Below, one piece after another: positions 61,569 to 64,000 of a stretch of DNA of 64,000 nt. The stretch comes from JAGWBD01 sp965220615 (GTDB lineage Bacteria > Chloroflexota > Anaerolineae > Aggregatilineales > Phototrophicaceae), in contig CBDCQL010000002.1 in assembly GCA_965220615.1 (NCBI GenBank), positions 1,488,001 through 1,552,000 on the forward strand, read 5' to 3'. The translations under genes were made by a program, and so were the position numbers. Every line of letters starts with the position of its first letter. The stretch's first letter is position 1. A model generated the notes under the pieces. The model saw only the letters and a list, made by a program, of their open reading frames with translations. It was not told where the DNA came from and did no database searches.

Positions 61569-62300
61569 TCAGCGGCGTCGCTGCGCCATACTGATGTAGT
61601 AAAGCAGTTGCAGCACGGCCGTCAGGGCCGCGGCCACGTAGGTCATCGCGGCGGCCCGCAACACCGCGCGCGTGCCCGCTTCATCGCTCGCCGACTGCAT
61701 CAGCCCCGCCTGCCGCAGCAGAATCATGCCGCGGCGGCTGGCGTCGAATTCCACCGGCAGGGTCAGAATGCTGAAGAGCACGACCAGACCGAAGAACGCG
61801 ATCCCCAGCCAGATCAGACCCACCAGGTTGATAAACAGACCGGCAAGGATCAGGCCGAAGGCCAGTTGCGGCCCCAGACTCACCGCCGGCAGCAGGGCGG
61901 AGCGCATCTGAATCAGGGGCGATCGGACTTCATGCTGCCAGGCATGACCCAACTCATGAGCGACCACGGCCATGGCGGCCACCGACGGGCGGTCCGCCGT
62001 TTCGGCGGACAGGCGCACGGTATGGCTGCGCGGATCGTAATGGTCGCCAAAAGCGCCGGCGCCCCGCTCCACCCGCACGCCGGCCGCCGCGGCGCTGCGC
62101 TGCGTCGCGCGCTCGAAGCGTACGTCGCCGACCTCGGTGCGGCGAATGATCAGCTGCGCGATGGCGTGGCCAGGCAGGCCGGCGCTGTTGCGCTGCCGCT
62201 GCCACTTGCCGAATGTGGAGCGCACATAGCCCTGGGCCAGCAGAGAGATGAGCATCGTGGGCAACAGGACGAACAGCAGGTAATTGGAATCGAAGAACAT
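61569..62300 (-). CDS. Membrane zinc metallopeptidase (YugP/DUF2265 type)
   Basis: A 243-aa integral membrane protein of the neutral zinc metallopeptidase family. Zinc motif HELGH (His115, Glu116, His119) in AVVAHELGHAWQH, a DHYDP upstream strand, and helices at 8-24, about 140-175 and 220-238. Function in the family is poorly known. It converges on fabH with a 4-nt gap. Confidence 0.88.
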   Translation of the reverse strand: MFFDSNYLLFVLLPTMLISLLAQGYVRSTFGKWQRQRNSAGLPGHAIAQLIIRRTEVGDVRFERATQRSAAAAGVRVERGAGAFGDHYDPRSHTVRLSAETADRPSVAAMAVVAHELGHAWQHEVRSPLIQMRSALLPAVSLGPQLAFGLILAGLFINLVGLIWLGIAFFGLVVLFSILTLPVEFDASRRGMILLRQAGLMQSASDEAGTRAVLRAAAMTYVAAALTAVLQLLYYISMAQRRR

Positions 62301-62385
62301 GAAACGTCGCTTTCACCCCTGCGGGGGTCCCTCTCCGTTCATTACAACCCCCAGCATAGCCTGGCATACGTAAAAACTGCGTAAA

Positions 62386-62406
62386 CGGGGCGCATCAGAT
62401 GCCCCG
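62386..62406 (-). terminator. Possible terminator of the membrane-anchored hypothetical
   Basis: Minus-strand CGGGGC/GCCCCG stem with a 9-nt loop spanning the stop codon region, followed by TTT and then a second T-run 10 nt later. Weak. Confidence 0.35.
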
Positions 62407-63183
62407 CGGGGTCGGCGTGGGCAGGGGTTCGCTCAGATAGATGTTGACGGTACAGGAAGGGCCGGGGGCATTGTAGATGTCGAAGACCGACAGACGAAAC
62501 TCGTAAACGCCTGGCAGGTAAAAGGCCGGCACGAACTGCCCCAGCGCGGAACGCTGGCGCACCGGCTGCGTGTGGTCGCCCAGCGGCGCAAAGCTGCCAC
62601 CGGTGGACGGGCCGCGAATTTCGAAACGGTAGAAGGCGAAGTTATCCATGAAGGCCGTGCCGACGACGGAGATCGGCTCAAACACGCGCATGCCGTTGGC
62701 GGGGACCTGCAGCAGGGCGCCAGCCTCGTTGCAGCCGACGAAGGGCGGCGCATTGGGAACAATGGTGCCGACCGGCGTGGGTGTCAGGGTGGGCGTCGCC
62801 AGCACGCGCAACGCCGGGTCATCGGGCGTCAGGTTGACGCCGCTGGCGTCAATCCGGGCCTCGCTGCTGAAGCCCGGCACCGGTGTGTTGAACTGACCGT
62901 CGGAAACCGAGCGTATCGGGGTGAAGGCGCCGGCATCGCGGACGGCCGGGGCCACCACGACCAGCACGCCCAGAATGATCAGGGACAGTTCCAGCAGCAG
63001 GAGCAGAGCGGCCCAGGCGTCGCCGCGGGCCCGCCGCGCCAGTTCCTGTTCCAGCTCGAAATGTGTCGCGCGCAGGCTGCGACGAGCCCGCAGGAGACGT
63101 CGCAGGGTCAGCAACAGTCCCAGCGCGAGCAGTATGAACAGGCCGGGCGCCAACTGCTCGACAAGAAAAACGACGCGGCTCAT
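62395..63183 (-). CDS. Membrane-anchored hypothetical protein
   Basis: 262 aa, not recognised. Two N-terminal hydrophobic segments (about 12-28 and 58-78) flank a basic loop, then an extracellular part with a TPTLTPTP linker near 130 and a compact domain with two Cys (near 150 and 243). The C-terminus is Pro/Thr-rich. The composition matches lineage-style surface proteins of Chloroflexota. It overlaps the purine phosphorylase stop by 4 bp (ATGA), so coupled. Confidence 0.65.
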   Translation of the reverse strand: MSRVVFLVEQLAPGLFILLALGLLLTLRRLLRARRSLRATHFELEQELARRARGDAWAALLLLLELSLIILGVLVVVAPAVRDAGAFTPIRSVSDGQFNTPVPGFSSEARIDASGVNLTPDDPALRVLATPTLTPTPVGTIVPNAPPFVGCNEAGALLQVPANGMRVFEPISVVGTAFMDNFAFYRFEIRGPSTGGSFAPLGDHTQPVRQRSALGQFVPAFYLPGVYEFRLSVFDIYNAPGPSCTVNIYLSEPLPTPTPRGI

Positions 63184-64000
63184 GCCAGTTCGCGCAGGAC
63201 TCCGCGCAGAACGCTCGTCAGGCGGGGCACCAGGTGCTCGCCGGCCTCAAGCACTTCCTCATGGCTGGCCTCCTGGTCGCCGTCCGCCTCGTCGATGGCC
63301 ACGTTGGTGATGCCGGAACAGGCCAGCACGCGAATGCCGGCGTGGCGCGCGACCACGACTTCATGGGCGGTGGACATGCCCACGGCGTCGGCGCCCATGC
63401 TGCGCAGCATGCGGATCTCGGCCGGGGTCTCGAAATTGGGCCCGGAAACGCAGACGTACACGCCTTCGTGAAGCGTGATGTCCGCCTCATCCGCCACCCG
63501 CAGGGCGCGACTGCGCAGGTCGCGGTCGTAGGCCTGGGACATACCCGGGAAGCGCGGACCAAAGCTGTCGTCGTTGGGCCCCGTGAGCGGGTTGGCGCCG
63601 GACATGCCCGGCAGATTGATGTGGTCGTTAAGCAACATCAGGTCGCCGGTGTGCCAGTCCGGTCGCAGGCCGCCGGCAGCGTTGGTAAGCACCAGAATCT
63701 CGATACCCAGACGGATCATTACCCGCACCGGGAAGACGATCTGCTGCGTCGTATAACCTTCGTAAAAGTGCACCCGCCCCTGCTGCGCCACCACGGTCTG
63801 GCCCTCCAGCAGGCCCAGCACCAGGTTGCCGCTGTGGCCTTCCACCGTGGAATGCGGCCAGCCGGGCAAGTCATGGCTGCTGATGACGTCGCGGCGCTCC
63901 AGCGCGTCGGCGAGGCCGCCCAGGCCCGAGCCCAGCACCAGCCCGATTCGCGGACGATGCCCGCTGCGCGAGCGAATGATGTCGGCCGCCACGTCATAGG
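63180..64000 (-). CDS. punA: Purine nucleoside phosphorylase, 5'-truncated by window edge
   Basis: Cleaves inosine/guanosine with phosphate in purine salvage. Trimeric PNP motifs: GLVLGSGLGG, QGRVHFYEGY, LTNAAGGL, GPNFETPAEIRML, GMSTAHE and TNVAIDEADGDQEASHEEV. The frame is open to the edge (Tyr-Asp-Val before the first candidate start), and PNPs normally have about 15 further residues, so the true start lies outside. Confidence 0.93.
   Translation of the reverse strand, partial: YDVAADIIRSRSGHRPRIGLVLGSGLGGLADALERRDVISSHDLPGWPHSTVEGHSGNLVLGLLEGQTVVAQQGRVHFYEGYTTQQIVFPVRVMIRLGIEILVLTNAAGGLRPDWHTGDLMLLNDHINLPGMSGANPLTGPNDDSFGPRFPGMSQAYDRDLRSRALRVADEADITLHEGVYVCVSGPNFETPAEIRMLRSMGADAVGMSTAHEVVVARHAGIRVLACSGITNVAIDEADGDQEASHEEVLEAGEHLVPRLTSVLRGVLRELA

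Overview
This 64 kb window is a densely packed, GC-rich bacterial chromosome segment. Gene content and style point to the phylum Chloroflexota, probably an Anaerolineae- or Caldilineae-like lineage. The evidence is: lipoproteins and surface proteins with Pro/Thr-rich 'TPTP' linkers, a Gram-positive-type LexA box, a Rex repressor, an RpoC with a long coiled-coil insertion, and many housekeeping genes of that flavour. No 16S rRNA or other direct taxonomic marker is present, so this placement is an inference.

Layout. 1-2.9 kb (minus): moaC, a moaD-moaE fusion, fabF and a truncated rnc. 3-10 kb (plus): ftsY, prfB, and rpoC without rpoB, with two good tandem promoters. 10-24 kb: a GH-A-type lipoprotein, a gyrA behind a perfect LexA box, a queuosine-tRNA mannosyltransferase-like gene, rel (ppGpp), moeA-VKOR, an S1-domain protein, a lipoprotein, a PPC-domain surface protein and a class I aminotransferase. 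24-31 kb (minus): four tandem M42 aminopeptidase paralogs, an HD-domain protein, aspA-like and a Mn/Fe superoxide dismutase. 31-36 kb: two coupled EamA transporters, a tandem solute-binding-domain protein, nadD and obgE. 37-40.6 kb (minus): tig-clpP-clpX. 40.8-43.9 kb (plus): a sugar-type ABC importer (binding protein and two permeases, no ATPase).

44.0-47.6 kb holds one large SNF2-type helicase with a C-terminal DUF3883/nuclease-like domain. It is visibly AT-richer than its surroundings and lies exactly between two 62-bp direct repeats (61/62 identical). The left repeat is the 3' end of the upstream permease gene; the right one is a detached copy next to a tRNA-Leu gene. This looks like a single-gene, probably defence-related insertion and is the most unusual structure in the window.

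47.6-64 kb: tRNA-Leu(UAG), rex, an mreB with a substituted nucleotide-site Asp, the F1-only ATP synthase block atpAGDC with its own promoter, and a five-gene overlapping operon (SDR, GNAT, OSBS/NSAR enolase, epimerase, proC) that fits an N-succinylamino-acid racemization pathway. These are followed by a second fabF with fabH (basic tail), a membrane Zn-peptidase, a membrane-anchored hypothetical and a truncated purine nucleoside phosphorylase.

The neighbourhood is mainly core physiology: fatty acid synthesis, molybdenum cofactor, protein targeting and quality control, transcription, stringent response, energy and redox sensing. The helicase insertion is the one clear accessory island. All calls come from reading the sequence; no database search was run.
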